NCBI GenBank assembly: GCA_964489215.1
Contig: CAZAYB010000086.1
Location: forward strand, 1-11,749
DNA: 11,749 nucleotides
From: CAZAYB01 sp964489215
Lineage (GTDB): Bacteria > Planctomycetota > Phycisphaerae > Sedimentisphaerales > Anaerohalosphaeraceae
Direction: 5' to 3'
The translations under genes and the position numbers were made by a program. The notes under the pieces are model-generated. The model saw only the letters and a program-made list of their open reading frames with translations. It was not told the DNA's origin and made no database searches. Below, in pieces: positions 1 to 7,640 of this stretch. The stretch's first letter is position 1; the number at the start of each line of letters is the position of its first letter.

Positions 1-836
1 AAGAAACACTTAATAACTCCCCCTACCCTTATTAACTTCCACAAAAAAAAGCTCTTCTTAAGAAGTTTTTTGTGGCATAGTCCCTTGGTAACCCTCAGGT
101 AACTAAGACCCAACCGACAGGATCTTTTGCTAATATTCTCTGCGGTTAACTGCCACTGTTGAGCAACATGACCAACCTTAGCCTCTGGAACATAAACTAA
201 TTCATAACCCGCCCTCTTTAACCTGTAAAAAAACTCAGACTCATAACCCATTACATACTTGCCCGGCCTCGGTCCAACAGTCTCATCAAAACGAAAACCT
301 GCTTCCAATACAGTTCTTCTCAACCAGTAATTAGGACCGTAAGGACTCATCTCAGGCCCGTAAATCTTTTCCTCGCTGCCGTACCAGTGCTTCGCAAATG
401 CAAGCGACTGAATATATTCATCCTTTGTCCATTCAGGAAGTTCTACATCCGGCCAGACAACTTCTATAACTCCCCCGAACACCTTGTGTTCAGGCCAACG
501 ATCACAGCTTTCAGCTATTCGCAAAAGCCAGTCCGATCTTGGCCTTACATCGTCATCGGTAAACACTACAATTTCACCCAGACTTTCAACCCCGACCTCT
601 TCGATAAGCTCATTCCGAGCCGCCGACTGACCCTGCCTTTTTGCAAGAATATATCTTATATCAAGCTCACTTTCAAAAGACCTGATAACCTCCGCAGTAT
701 CATCAGTACTGTTGTTATCTGCAATAAATACACTAAGCTTTATACCTTCCTTTTCAAGATTGCAAATACTCGATAAAGTCCCCTTAAGAATTTCCGAACG
801 GTTAAAAGTCGCAATTAAAACACTTAGTTCCTGCAA
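1..836 (-). CDS. Family 2 glycosyltransferase (3' end beyond window)
   Basis: Likely transfers a sugar from a nucleotide-sugar donor to a growing surface polysaccharide on the cytoplasmic side of the membrane. I translated it by hand; the frame is open for 278 codons to the window edge, so the C-terminus is missing. The GT-A fold signature is clear: an N-terminal strand LSVLIATFNR (4-13), IADNNSTDDT (38-47), the donor/metal-binding FTDDDVRP (92-99), and an acceptor-side GYESEFFYRLKRAGY (197-211) followed by VPEAKVGHV. The frame has no ATG: an in-frame TAA lies at 867-869, and the only good start is TTG at 834-836 behind a GGAGGT Shine-Dalgarno sequence. It overlaps the flippase gene by 13 bases, which points to translational coupling in one polysaccharide operon. 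The sugar and linkage cannot be told from sequence. Family assignment is confident; the start is fairly confident. Confidence 0.87.
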   Translation of the reverse strand, partial: MQELSVLIATFNRSEILKGTLSSICNLEKEGIKLSVFIADNNSTDDTAEVIRSFESELDIRYILAKRQGQSAARNELIEEVGVESLGEIVVFTDDDVRPRSDWLLRIAESCDRWPEHKVFGGVIEVVWPDVELPEWTKDEYIQSLAFAKHWYGSEEKIYGPEMSPYGPNYWLRRTVLEAGFRFDETVGPRPGKYVMGYESEFFYRLKRAGYELVYVPEAKVGHVAQQWQLTAENISKRSCRLGLSYLRVTKGLCHKKLLKKSFFLWKLIRVGGVIKCF

Positions 837-2404
837 AATCTTTGACCTCCCAGCTTTCTCAGTAAATTATCAATATCTCTTTTATCATCTTCACAAAGTG
901 CAAAAGTTAATGTCACTCCCGCATACATCAAACACGCCGAAATTGCACAATAACCAAGCTCAAACCAGCTGTCAGGCTCTAATACCATTCCCATGTAATA
1001 GCAAACACCAAAAGCGAAAACACTCGGCATAAAACCCGGCAAAACAGTACGCCTCAACCAGCTTATAAAAGAAACACGCGCAAGCTTAAGACCCAGAGGA
1101 ATCTGCAAAAGCGGATAACCAATTATCAAAACAATAAAAGTAGCACTCGCAGAACCCAAAGCCCCCATCTTAAGCTTGCCTACAAAATAAAAAGTCAGAC
1201 CCAGATTACTCAACTGGATCAAACACTCATTTATCGTCATTCGGCTTATATTACCCGTTGCAACCGCTATCTTCGGCATAAGTATATTTCCATACTGAAT
1301 TGGAAAAAGCATAAGAAGCAAAAGCATAACCGTACTCGCTGCCTCATACTCACTGCCAACATACAAATTTATAACCTCATGACGAAAATAACAAAGAGGA
1401 ACAACAAAAAACATCGAAGCCCACAACCCATACCTCCCGAAACGAAGATAAGTATTTCTAATACGCTTCCAGTCCTCATTGGCATACATCGCTATAAGCA
1501 CCGGCTGAATCGGCCTGGTCATCCGCAAACTCAGCATACTAAGCTGGACAAGCGGTATCGAACCTATAAAAAAACTGTTAACCGCCAAAGGACTGCTCAT
1601 TACCTTCAAAATAATCGGATCCGCCTTCGAACGGATAACATTCGCAAGACGGGACACCATCATCCACCCGCCAAAAAAAACAAGATTAGGAAGTATCCGC
1701 CAGCGAATGCTCGAAATGCGAAAACGCAATCCCTCAACCAGTCCCCGAGAAAGAAAAACCTTGATAAATATACCTGAAAGGTCCGCAACAAAAGTCGAAA
1801 TCACAACCCATAAAACTCGATTACTTACACCAAAAAGCAAAACAAGCAGTATCGCTATTCGCAAAATCTCAACGAATATATCGATTACATTAAAGGTAAC
1901 AAAACGCTGCCTTACATAAAGGCCAAGCGCAAATGGATTGGCGGCAAGATTCACCGCTCCAAGAACAAACAAAAGCCACATCATCACACGAGCATCAAAA
2001 ACATAACGGGCATCTATCCCAAGAATATCCCCAACATACCACGAAAAAACACCGCCCCCCAAAACAAGCACCACTGACATAACAGACAAAGGAATCAGCA
2101 TCGTCGAAACTATCTGCTCTATGTAACCATGATCACCCTTAGCCTCCGCCTCCACAATATACCTGCCCAGACCCGCTGTTAAAATATCCGTAAAGATCGG
2201 CAAAAATGTAATAATCGCCGCTATCGGCGGATAAATACTGAATTCCTCATCGCTTATTGTACCAAGAAGACGCTTGTAAACCCACAAAAGAACAAAGGCT
2301 CGAAATACCCGCGTAAAAACAGCACTGATACTGTTTATAAATACACGCTTCTTGCTTGTTCTTGAATTATCTGCTGCTTTTGCCAAAGTTGTTATCCGAA
2401 CCAA
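824..2404 (-). CDS. Polysaccharide flippase, Wzx/MATE-like (MOP superfamily)
   Basis: A 526-residue, almost entirely hydrophobic protein with an estimated 12-14 membrane segments. This fits the length and pattern of the O-antigen/exopolysaccharide flippases of the MOP exporter superfamily, which move lipid-linked oligosaccharides across the inner membrane. Visible features are a short polar N-terminus (about 20 residues), early helices around FINSISAVFTRVFRAFVLLWV, an acidic/charged loop YIVEAEAKGDHGYIEQ near residue 90, and repeated helix pairs to the C-terminus. It lies between epsI (67 bases upstream) and a glycosyltransferase that it overlaps, so the context is exopolysaccharide assembly. 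The start is uncertain: an in-frame TGA sits directly before the TTG at 2402-2404, an ATG at 2406-2408 is out of frame, and a GGAG about 15 bases upstream is rather distant. A TTG six codons later is the only close alternative. Substrate unknown. Confidence 0.85.
   Translation of the reverse strand: MVRITTLAKAADNSRTSKKRVFINSISAVFTRVFRAFVLLWVYKRLLGTISDEEFSIYPPIAAIITFLPIFTDILTAGLGRYIVEAEAKGDHGYIEQIVSTMLIPLSVMSVVLVLGGGVFSWYVGDILGIDARYVFDARVMMWLLFVLGAVNLAANPFALGLYVRQRFVTFNVIDIFVEILRIAILLVLLFGVSNRVLWVVISTFVADLSGIFIKVFLSRGLVEGLRFRISSIRWRILPNLVFFGGWMMVSRLANVIRSKADPIILKVMSSPLAVNSFFIGSIPLVQLSMLSLRMTRPIQPVLIAMYANEDWKRIRNTYLRFGRYGLWASMFFVVPLCYFRHEVINLYVGSEYEAASTVMLLLLMLFPIQYGNILMPKIAVATGNISRMTINECLIQLSNLGLTFYFVGKLKMGALGSASATFIVLIIGYPLLQIPLGLKLARVSFISWLRRTVLPGFMPSVFAFGVCYYMGMVLEPDSWFELGYCAISACLMYAGVTLTFALCEDDKRDIDNLLRKLGGQRFCRN
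845..850 (-). promoter_or_regulatory. Ribosome binding site for the TTG-started glycosyltransferase
   Basis: The minus strand reads GGAGGT here, ending 8 bases before the TTG at 834-836 and lying inside the 3' end of the flippase gene. This site fixes the start of the glycosyltransferase, which has no ATG or GTG available between the preceding in-frame stop and the conserved N-terminal strand. Confidence 0.7.
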
Positions 2405-2471
2405 TCATATAAAAGCGCACTCCGTCCCCCTCGGGCGCAATAAAAAACAAAAAAACCCGATCAAATAAACG

Positions 2472-3179
2472 CTACTGTTTATCTGCAGCAACCGGTACAA
2501 AACCGTTTCTATCAGGAAAATACCGAAGTATTTCGTCTGTAATATCCCTCGCACCTGCCCGGACATTTACCTCTGAAACCGAACTTATCTGAACCTGGGC
2601 TACATAACGGGCAATATCACCGCCGAAATTAGGCAGACGCCACCCAAAACCCGTAAACCTGTCCTCATCGTTAGTAACCTGACCGTTCACAATATAATAA
2701 TTCAATACCACTACCTCACTAACCCCGTTAGGCATCAAAAACCTGTGAATAAGACAATCTATTACCCGCCCTTCAGATGTAAAAAAACTGCTCTCCTCCG
2801 ATTCCTGACTTATCCAGCCTGCTGATGGATAACAAACCTCTGGACGGTGACCAAGCATTGTTCGCGGATTGCCCGAAAAACCAACAAAAACAGTAAACCA
2901 GCTGCCGACCCTCTTATTAACATAGGTCCTGCTCAGAAAATCGTCATTACCCGAAACCTCAAGAACTGTCTCACTTATCGGAACTTCCCTGCCCGCCCAA
3001 CGACCAAATTCCATGGGAAACTCACCAAGAGAAACTGGAAGCTGAATACGTTCTTCAAAATGCCTGCCCATCAGCTCCGCTGATTTACGATAAAAAAGCC
3101 CCCCTGCAAATATCAATAAAATACCCGCTAAAACACCTGATAATATCCTAATATATAGATTATTAACCAAAATAATCAT
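2472..3179 (-). CDS. epsI: EpsI family exosortase-associated protein (DUF3485)
   Basis: A protein of about 235 residues with one N-terminal membrane segment (roughly 9-30, rich in Leu/Ile/Ala/Gly) and a periplasmic soluble domain. The family hallmark is HRPEVCYPSAGW (111-122, with Cys116); it is followed by IDCLIHRFLM and VVLNYYIVNG, which also look typical of EpsI/DUF3485. EpsI domains are found fused to, or next to, exosortases in exopolysaccharide loci linked to PEP-CTERM protein sorting, and are needed for polysaccharide production in some species; the biochemical role is not established. Here it stands alone as the first gene of a leftward operon with a flippase and a glycosyltransferase. 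I chose ATG 3177-3179, preceded closely by AGGGA; the frame also opens at GTG 3198-3200 (seven extra residues) with no well-spaced Shine-Dalgarno sequence. No exosortase is encoded in the window. Confidence 0.88.
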   Translation of the reverse strand: MIILVNNLYIRILSGVLAGILLIFAGGLFYRKSAELMGRHFEERIQLPVSLGEFPMEFGRWAGREVPISETVLEVSGNDDFLSRTYVNKRVGSWFTVFVGFSGNPRTMLGHRPEVCYPSAGWISQESEESSFFTSEGRVIDCLIHRFLMPNGVSEVVVLNYYIVNGQVTNDEDRFTGFGWRLPNFGGDIARYVAQVQISSVSEVNVRAGARDITDEILRYFPDRNGFVPVAADKQ

Positions 3180-3593
3180 CCATCCCTGAAATAATAACAC
3201 TCCATAAAAAAATTATCAGAATATACTTATTTGATTATCGGCAAAAACCAGCCGAAAGTTATAATACAAAAGAGACATTAAGTAAAATTCTAAAAACACT
3301 TCTTCTCACATTATTAAAGTATCTCCTGAAAGATAAAAATCAATTAAGGTTTTTCCTCTATACCAATAGTTAAATATACCTAAAACTATCTTGCTAACAC
3401 GCTAAAAAGACCCATATATACCTATGAAGTTTTTAGAACATAAAACATTCATTATCAGAGATTTGTAAAAGAAGATGTTATATTTACTGGATATTTTGTT
3501 ACTCAATATACTTATAAAAATTAAAAAAATCTTAATATTAACTGTAATGAACTTGGATAAATACCGAACTATTATTACTGTATAGCATGGATT

Positions 3594-3612
3594 GATTAAT
3601 TATTAATTAATC
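3594..3612. repeat. Perfect AT-rich palindrome
   Basis: GATTAATTA-T-TAATTAATC is a perfect 9-base inverted repeat around a single T. It lies about 185-200 bases upstream of the sigma-54-like promoter, within the usual reach of an enhancer-binding activator, and between the divergent genes. It could equally be a chance product of low-complexity AT sequence. Confidence 0.45.
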
Positions 3613-3653
3613 TCAGCACAAGACCTATGCTTTACAATATATGTAGGAAATTG

Positions 3654-3668
3654 GACAAGAACTTTGTC
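3654..3668. promoter_or_regulatory. Inverted repeat GACAA-N5-TTGTC, candidate activator site
   Basis: A dyad with five-base perfect arms and a five-base spacer (GAACT), about 130-145 bases upstream of the sigma-54-like -12 element at 3795-3799. That is the typical distance for an upstream activating sequence of a sigma-54 enhancer-binding protein. The protein that would bind it is unknown. Confidence 0.35.
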
Positions 3669-3782
3669 ATGAACACAGGATAAGTTTGATTTGTACTGAA
3701 ATTTAACTGATCAGGTATGACATGGAGGTCTGTAATCAACCTGGATTAAACAGCGTGAAGTCCTCAGTGTTCCATTAATTTG

Positions 3783-3799
3783 TTGGAAAGGTCTTTGCA
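3783..3799 (+). promoter_or_regulatory. Candidate sigma-54 (RpoN) -24/-12 promoter
   Basis: The sequence TTGGAAAGGTCTTTGCA matches the sigma-54 consensus TTGGCACG-N4-TTGCA at 11 of 13 informative positions, with the required GG-N10-GC spacing (GG at 3785-3786, GC at 3797-3798). Transcription would start near 3810, which places the ATG at 3799 outside the message and favours the ATG at 3883. The same bases GGAAAGG could instead act as a Shine-Dalgarno sequence 7 bases before the ATG at 3799, so the two readings compete. Some PEP-CTERM/exosortase systems use sigma-54 with the PrsK/PrsR regulators, which fits the adjacent epsI. Confidence 0.55.
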
Positions 3800-3882
3800 T
3801 GAAAGCAAAAACGGAAGTAACTAAAAGACAAAACCAAAGTAAGAACTATTTAACCGAAAACCTGTTTTGCCGCGTAGCATCG

Positions 3883-6800
3883 ATGAGAAAGATAATTATT
3901 CTTACGATGCTGATTGTGTGCGCAAATGCATTCGCTCTGAATCGTTATGTGGACCCAAAAAACGGGTCCGATAATAACGACGGCTCCGCTGATCTGCCCT
4001 GGCAGACCATCAGCCACGCCATGATCAACGCTAACCCAGGAGATACCGTAAAACTTCTCTCAGGGTACTACCAGCCTGTCGAAATTGATGAAACTCAGCT
4101 TGAACCATACACACAGGACTGGAAAATACCTCTGGAAATAGACCAGCAGGAATACATAACTATCGAACCTGCTGAAAACGCACAATGCCAACTCATCGCC
4201 GATATGGATCTGGGAAAACACACTAACCAGTTCATATACACAAAGTTTATCACTATAAGAGGCAATCAAACAACAAGAAGCAAGGCATATTTCAGATTCA
4301 AAAACCTCGACATAACCGGCTCATTCGCTGCTTACAATGTTATCGGAACAACAATTGAAAACTGCTCCTTCACTGGCTCCGATTATAACAGACAGGAAAA
4401 CGATAACAGCGGAATACTCTTTGTAAAAAGCTCACAAGTAACCGTAAAAGACACAAACGTCACCCAGTTCTGCTGGGGAATACTTCTTACTACCGACTGT
4501 CACAACTCAATGATTCACAACTGCGACGTCTCCTTCTGGGGTGAACAGGGAATACATTTAACTGCATGTGACAACACAACTATACAGTACTGCGATATCC
4601 ACAGTGACATAAGAAGACCCCCCAATAACGTAACTGACATATCTCACCTTGATGCAATTTACTGCTACAATGGTGGAAAAAACATTACCATCCGTGGAAA
4701 CAACTGCTACAACCTCTCCAGCGGATGCCCAATGTCATTGCTGATGAAAGGCGGAACTTTCACAAACTGCCTCATAGAAAACAATATGTTCCAGAAAAGT
4801 ATCCAATTATGGGGCGTAAATGATTCAATAATAAGAAATAACACCTTCATTAGCAGCTTTAACGTAAGAGGAGAAAACAACACAGGCCTGTCACTTTACA
4901 ACAACATTGCTCTATACGGTGGCTATTACGATTCATCGGCTCCCCTCTCACAAATACTCTCCTACCACGACCACAACATCTACCTCGTAAGATGGTTCGG
5001 ACCTGGACTCTTTAAAGGAGAACAAAACAGCTTTGCCTTCTCAAATACTACAGTACCCGGCAAAAGCATTGATGCTGGAAGCAAGGACCCTGACCGTTAT
5101 GACTTCATGAAAAACTACCTCTTCCAGAACCCCGACACAACCGATGGAGTCCTCATAATAAAATCTGACATAGGACCTTCATACCCACGTGATGCTGGAA
5201 TACAAAAAGACTCACCCATTCTTACAGATGCACGCCAGTTCCTCAGAAAAGATGGAAAAATAGACATAGGTGCCTATGAATACAACGCCGCAGACAAAAA
5301 CGCCGATGACACAACACCCCCAGAATTTCTGACCAACCAGGCATACAACATTACCGCAACCACTGCCGAAATAAAATGCACAACAAATGAACTGGCAAAC
5401 ATAGCCCACGATTACGGAATCAACTCCATGGAAGTCACAGGCCAGCTCACAGATACTCAGCTGGTGGAATACACTGTTAAGCTGACAAATCTTGAGCCTG
5501 CAAAGACATATCAATACTGCTTCAGAGCTGTCGATTCCGCTGACAACCAAAGCATCTCGCAAATTAAAACCTTTACAACTGCAGCCTCCGCACACATTAC
5601 AGACACCAGAATATTCAAAAACAAAATAGAATTACAATTCTCGGACCCACTCGATCCCGAAAATGCTGCTAATCTGGATAACTACACCGCAATTGGTTCA
5701 ATCCAACTGCTGAATGTCGACCTTTATTATGGACAATCTGTAGCCGTTATAACCACTACAGACCACGCAATCGCTCAGCAGTATTCGATAATTACAAACA
5801 ATTTAACCACCCAAAATGCACTGCCCGTACAAAACGCGCAGATTGATTACTCCTATCCTCAGGGGCTAAAAGCATGCTGGAACTTGGATGAAAACCAGGG
5901 AACAACTGCAAACGATACACAAAATAACATCACTGCCGAACTCATCAACGGCCCCCTCTGGGACAACAGCACCATATATACCGACGGAATCGATGATTCC
6001 CTGAGAATTCCCGCTTCTGTACTAAGCACCGACAACGCTACAATAAGCTTCAAAGTCAAAGTTGATCAGCTGACAAAGGAAAAAGCCTTCATCTTCGGAC
6101 ACACTTTGCCAACATGGAGCAACAGAATACAGATAATGATATACCAGGACCAGACCCTCGCCATTGGTATGGGTGACAACACAAACCTCAACCCTGACAT
6201 AGCAAAAATCCAAACCAGCAAATGGTACCACATAGCTCTCACCTATGAAAATAACAGCTACTGCTTCTATCTCGATGGTGCTCTCCTGGACCAGGGAACA
6301 TACTCAGGACTTTCAAACCTGCACACCTTCGCTGAATTCGGCAACACAGGCAACGAAAAAAACACATCAGAAGCTTTCAACGGATGGTTTGACGATATAA
6401 AATTCTTCAACAGATCCTTAACTGAAGAAGAAATATCCGACCTTACAAACCAGAACAACGCACCCCCCGTCTTTGATGCTCTCACAAATCAAATTAACGT
6501 TGACGAAGGCACTCTGGTAACATTTGATGTAACCGCCGTCGACCCTGAATCTCAGCAGGTTACTGTCTCAGCACTGAACCTGCCCGCTGGCGCTTCCTTT
6601 GACGGAAAAACCTTCTTCTGGATACCCTCCTCAGCAGATCAGGGATCATACTCGGTAACATTCACAGCATCAGACTCGGTTTCATACGCATCACAGACCG
6701 TAAACATAAACGTCATAGACATACCCGCCGTCACAAACATTGAGATTGTCGGCCCAGTATTCGTAAAGGAAAGCTCACAGGCAAAATATTCCTGCAAAGC

Positions 6801-7584
6801 TTATTACGATAACGGAACATCCATAGACGTAACACAGCAGACAAGCTGGAGCGAAAACTCGCTATACACGCTTTTCGAATCACCTGGACTGCTAACCACA
6901 AACGCCGTAAACGCCGACACAAAATTTGACATCCTCGCTTCTTACCAGGGCAGATCCGACCAGATAAAGGCAACTCTTACAAACCAGCCTGGTATTGTAG
7001 GAATCTGGATATCTGGACCTTCTGTAATAGAAGAAAACACATACGCTCAATACTTCTGCTCCGTACTGTACGAAAACGGTACTTACGAAGATGTAACACA
7101 AAGCACGCTATGGGCAGAAAACAGTCAGTACACATGGATAACATCAAACGGAATGGTTTACGCTTCTGCCGTAGACTCTGAAAAATCATTGACTGTAACT
7201 GCTGTATACGCAGGATTCACTTCAAGCAGAAGACTGACTATCGCAAACTCTATTGATTCCGAACAGAACTTACCTCCCGTCTTCGAAAACACCCCCGACC
7301 AGGTAGTTCGAGAACAAAAGAAACTCCTGTTCTTCGTAAACGCTGTAGACCCCGACGCAGACCCCGTCAGCTACGCAATACAGAATCCTGAAAACCTCCC
7401 CGAAGGCGCGGTCTTCGATCCTGCAACCGCTGAATTCACATGGACTCCATGGTACAACCAGCAGGGAACATATCAGCTGACTTTCACAGCGTCAGACGGC
7501 TCACTTACAGACACCCTGACCGTAACAATCATAGTAGAAGACGTTGAAGTTCCTGAATGGTTCGACAGGATGATACAATTGTAA
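3883..7584 (+). CDS. Large secreted beta-helix / FnIII / LamG / Ig-like mosaic protein
   Basis: A 1233-residue exported protein. Residues 1-18 (MRK, then a hydrophobic run ending ANAFA) form a classical signal peptide. Order of parts: a YVDPKNGSDNNDGS cap (about 20-70); a right-handed parallel beta-helix (about 125-370) with coils of about 22-24 residues, many with Cys at equivalent positions, closing at DIGAYEY (about 461-467); FnIII-like (477-566); Ig-like SbsA type (569-650); LamG/concanavalin-like (660-857); putative-Ig/cadherin-like (860-946); two bacterial-Ig-like repeats (949-1033 and 1036-1125); and a second putative-Ig (1130-1222). It ends PEWFDRMIQL with no PEP-CTERM, LPXTG or membrane anchor. 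The beta-helix suggests polysaccharide binding or cleavage, and LamG/Ig modules suggest carbohydrate or surface adhesion; no catalytic site is recognised. The frame extends to ATG 3799, which has a Shine-Dalgarno sequence; I prefer 3883 for its signal peptide and the overlapping sigma-54 site, although 3883 has no clear Shine-Dalgarno sequence. Confidence 0.85.
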   Translation: MRKIIILTMLIVCANAFALNRYVDPKNGSDNNDGSADLPWQTISHAMINANPGDTVKLLSGYYQPVEIDETQLEPYTQDWKIPLEIDQQEYITIEPAENAQCQLIADMDLGKHTNQFIYTKFITIRGNQTTRSKAYFRFKNLDITGSFAAYNVIGTTIENCSFTGSDYNRQENDNSGILFVKSSQVTVKDTNVTQFCWGILLTTDCHNSMIHNCDVSFWGEQGIHLTACDNTTIQYCDIHSDIRRPPNNVTDISHLDAIYCYNGGKNITIRGNNCYNLSSGCPMSLLMKGGTFTNCLIENNMFQKSIQLWGVNDSIIRNNTFISSFNVRGENNTGLSLYNNIALYGGYYDSSAPLSQILSYHDHNIYLVRWFGPGLFKGEQNSFAFSNTTVPGKSIDAGSKDPDRYDFMKNYLFQNPDTTDGVLIIKSDIGPSYPRDAGIQKDSPILTDARQFLRKDGKIDIGAYEYNAADKNADDTTPPEFLTNQAYNITATTAEIKCTTNELANIAHDYGINSMEVTGQLTDTQLVEYTVKLTNLEPAKTYQYCFRAVDSADNQSISQIKTFTTAASAHITDTRIFKNKIELQFSDPLDPENAANLDNYTAIGSIQLLNVDLYYGQSVAVITTTDHAIAQQYSIITNNLTTQNALPVQNAQIDYSYPQGLKACWNLDENQGTTANDTQNNITAELINGPLWDNSTIYTDGIDDSLRIPASVLSTDNATISFKVKVDQLTKEKAFIFGHTLPTWSNRIQIMIYQDQTLAIGMGDNTNLNPDIAKIQTSKWYHIALTYENNSYCFYLDGALLDQGTYSGLSNLHTFAEFGNTGNEKNTSEAFNGWFDDIKFFNRSLTEEEISDLTNQNNAPPVFDALTNQINVDEGTLVTFDVTAVDPESQQVTVSALNLPAGASFDGKTFFWIPSSADQGSYSVTFTASDSVSYASQTVNINVIDIPAVTNIEIVGPVFVKESSQAKYSCKAYYDNGTSIDVTQQTSWSENSLYTLFESPGLLTTNAVNADTKFDILASYQGRSDQIKATLTNQPGIVGIWISGPSVIEENTYAQYFCSVLYENGTYEDVTQSTLWAENSQYTWITSNGMVYASAVDSEKSLTVTAVYAGFTSSRRLTIANSIDSEQNLPPVFENTPDQVVREQKKLLFFVNAVDPDADPVSYAIQNPENLPEGAVFDPATAEFTWTPWYNQQGTYQLTFTASDGSLTDTLTVTIIVEDVEVPEWFDRMIQL

Positions 7585-7640
7585 AAAAAAGAACAGCTAT
7601 ATTGCTGACCAGAAAATGTTACTTCCTACCCCACCTTAAT

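Larger units (their letters stand above)
3201..3782. promoter_or_regulatory. AT-rich divergent control region, no gene
   Basis: About 580 bases without a credible coding frame lie between epsI (leftward) and the large secreted-protein gene (rightward). The region is clearly more AT-rich than its flanks. It contains a perfect 9-base inverted repeat around one base (3594-3612), GACAA-N5-TTGTC (3654-3668), an 8-base palindrome CTGATCAG (3707-3714) and four copies of ATATACYTA. On the minus strand, a TATTATAAC stretch near 3258-3266 could be a -10 for epsI, but I see no convincing -35. No tRNA, riboswitch or conserved RNA was recognised. Confidence 0.6.

Noticed and set aside
1379..1919. Plus-strand reading frames opposite the flippase
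   Set aside because: They lie antisense to a clear membrane-protein gene and show composition-driven Lys/Arg/Asn/Thr-rich sequence with no domain signal.
2465..2482. A hairpin ATAAAC/GTTTAT over the epsI stop followed by T-rich sequence
   Set aside because: The stem is AT-rich and weak and the T tract starts several bases later, so it is unlikely to terminate between epsI and the flippase.
3239..3254. A possible minus-strand sigma-54 site (GG...GC) upstream of epsI
   Set aside because: The spacing between GG and GC is 9 bases instead of 10 and the flanks do not match; the stretch is just as well explained as a 4-base-pair hairpin CGGC/GCCG.
3651..3669. A second plus-strand sigma-54-like site starting TTGGACAAG
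   Set aside because: Ten bases after GG there is TG rather than GC, and the remaining positions match poorly.
3722..3778. An 18-codon reading frame (MEVCNQPG...) before the secreted-protein gene
   Set aside because: No good ribosome site, no recognisable sequence, and it would lie upstream of the transcript start predicted from the sigma-54 site.
5212..7189. Several minus-strand frames opposite the secreted-protein gene
   Set aside because: They are shadows of a continuous, domain-rich coding frame on the plus strand; none has a plausible start signal or family motif.
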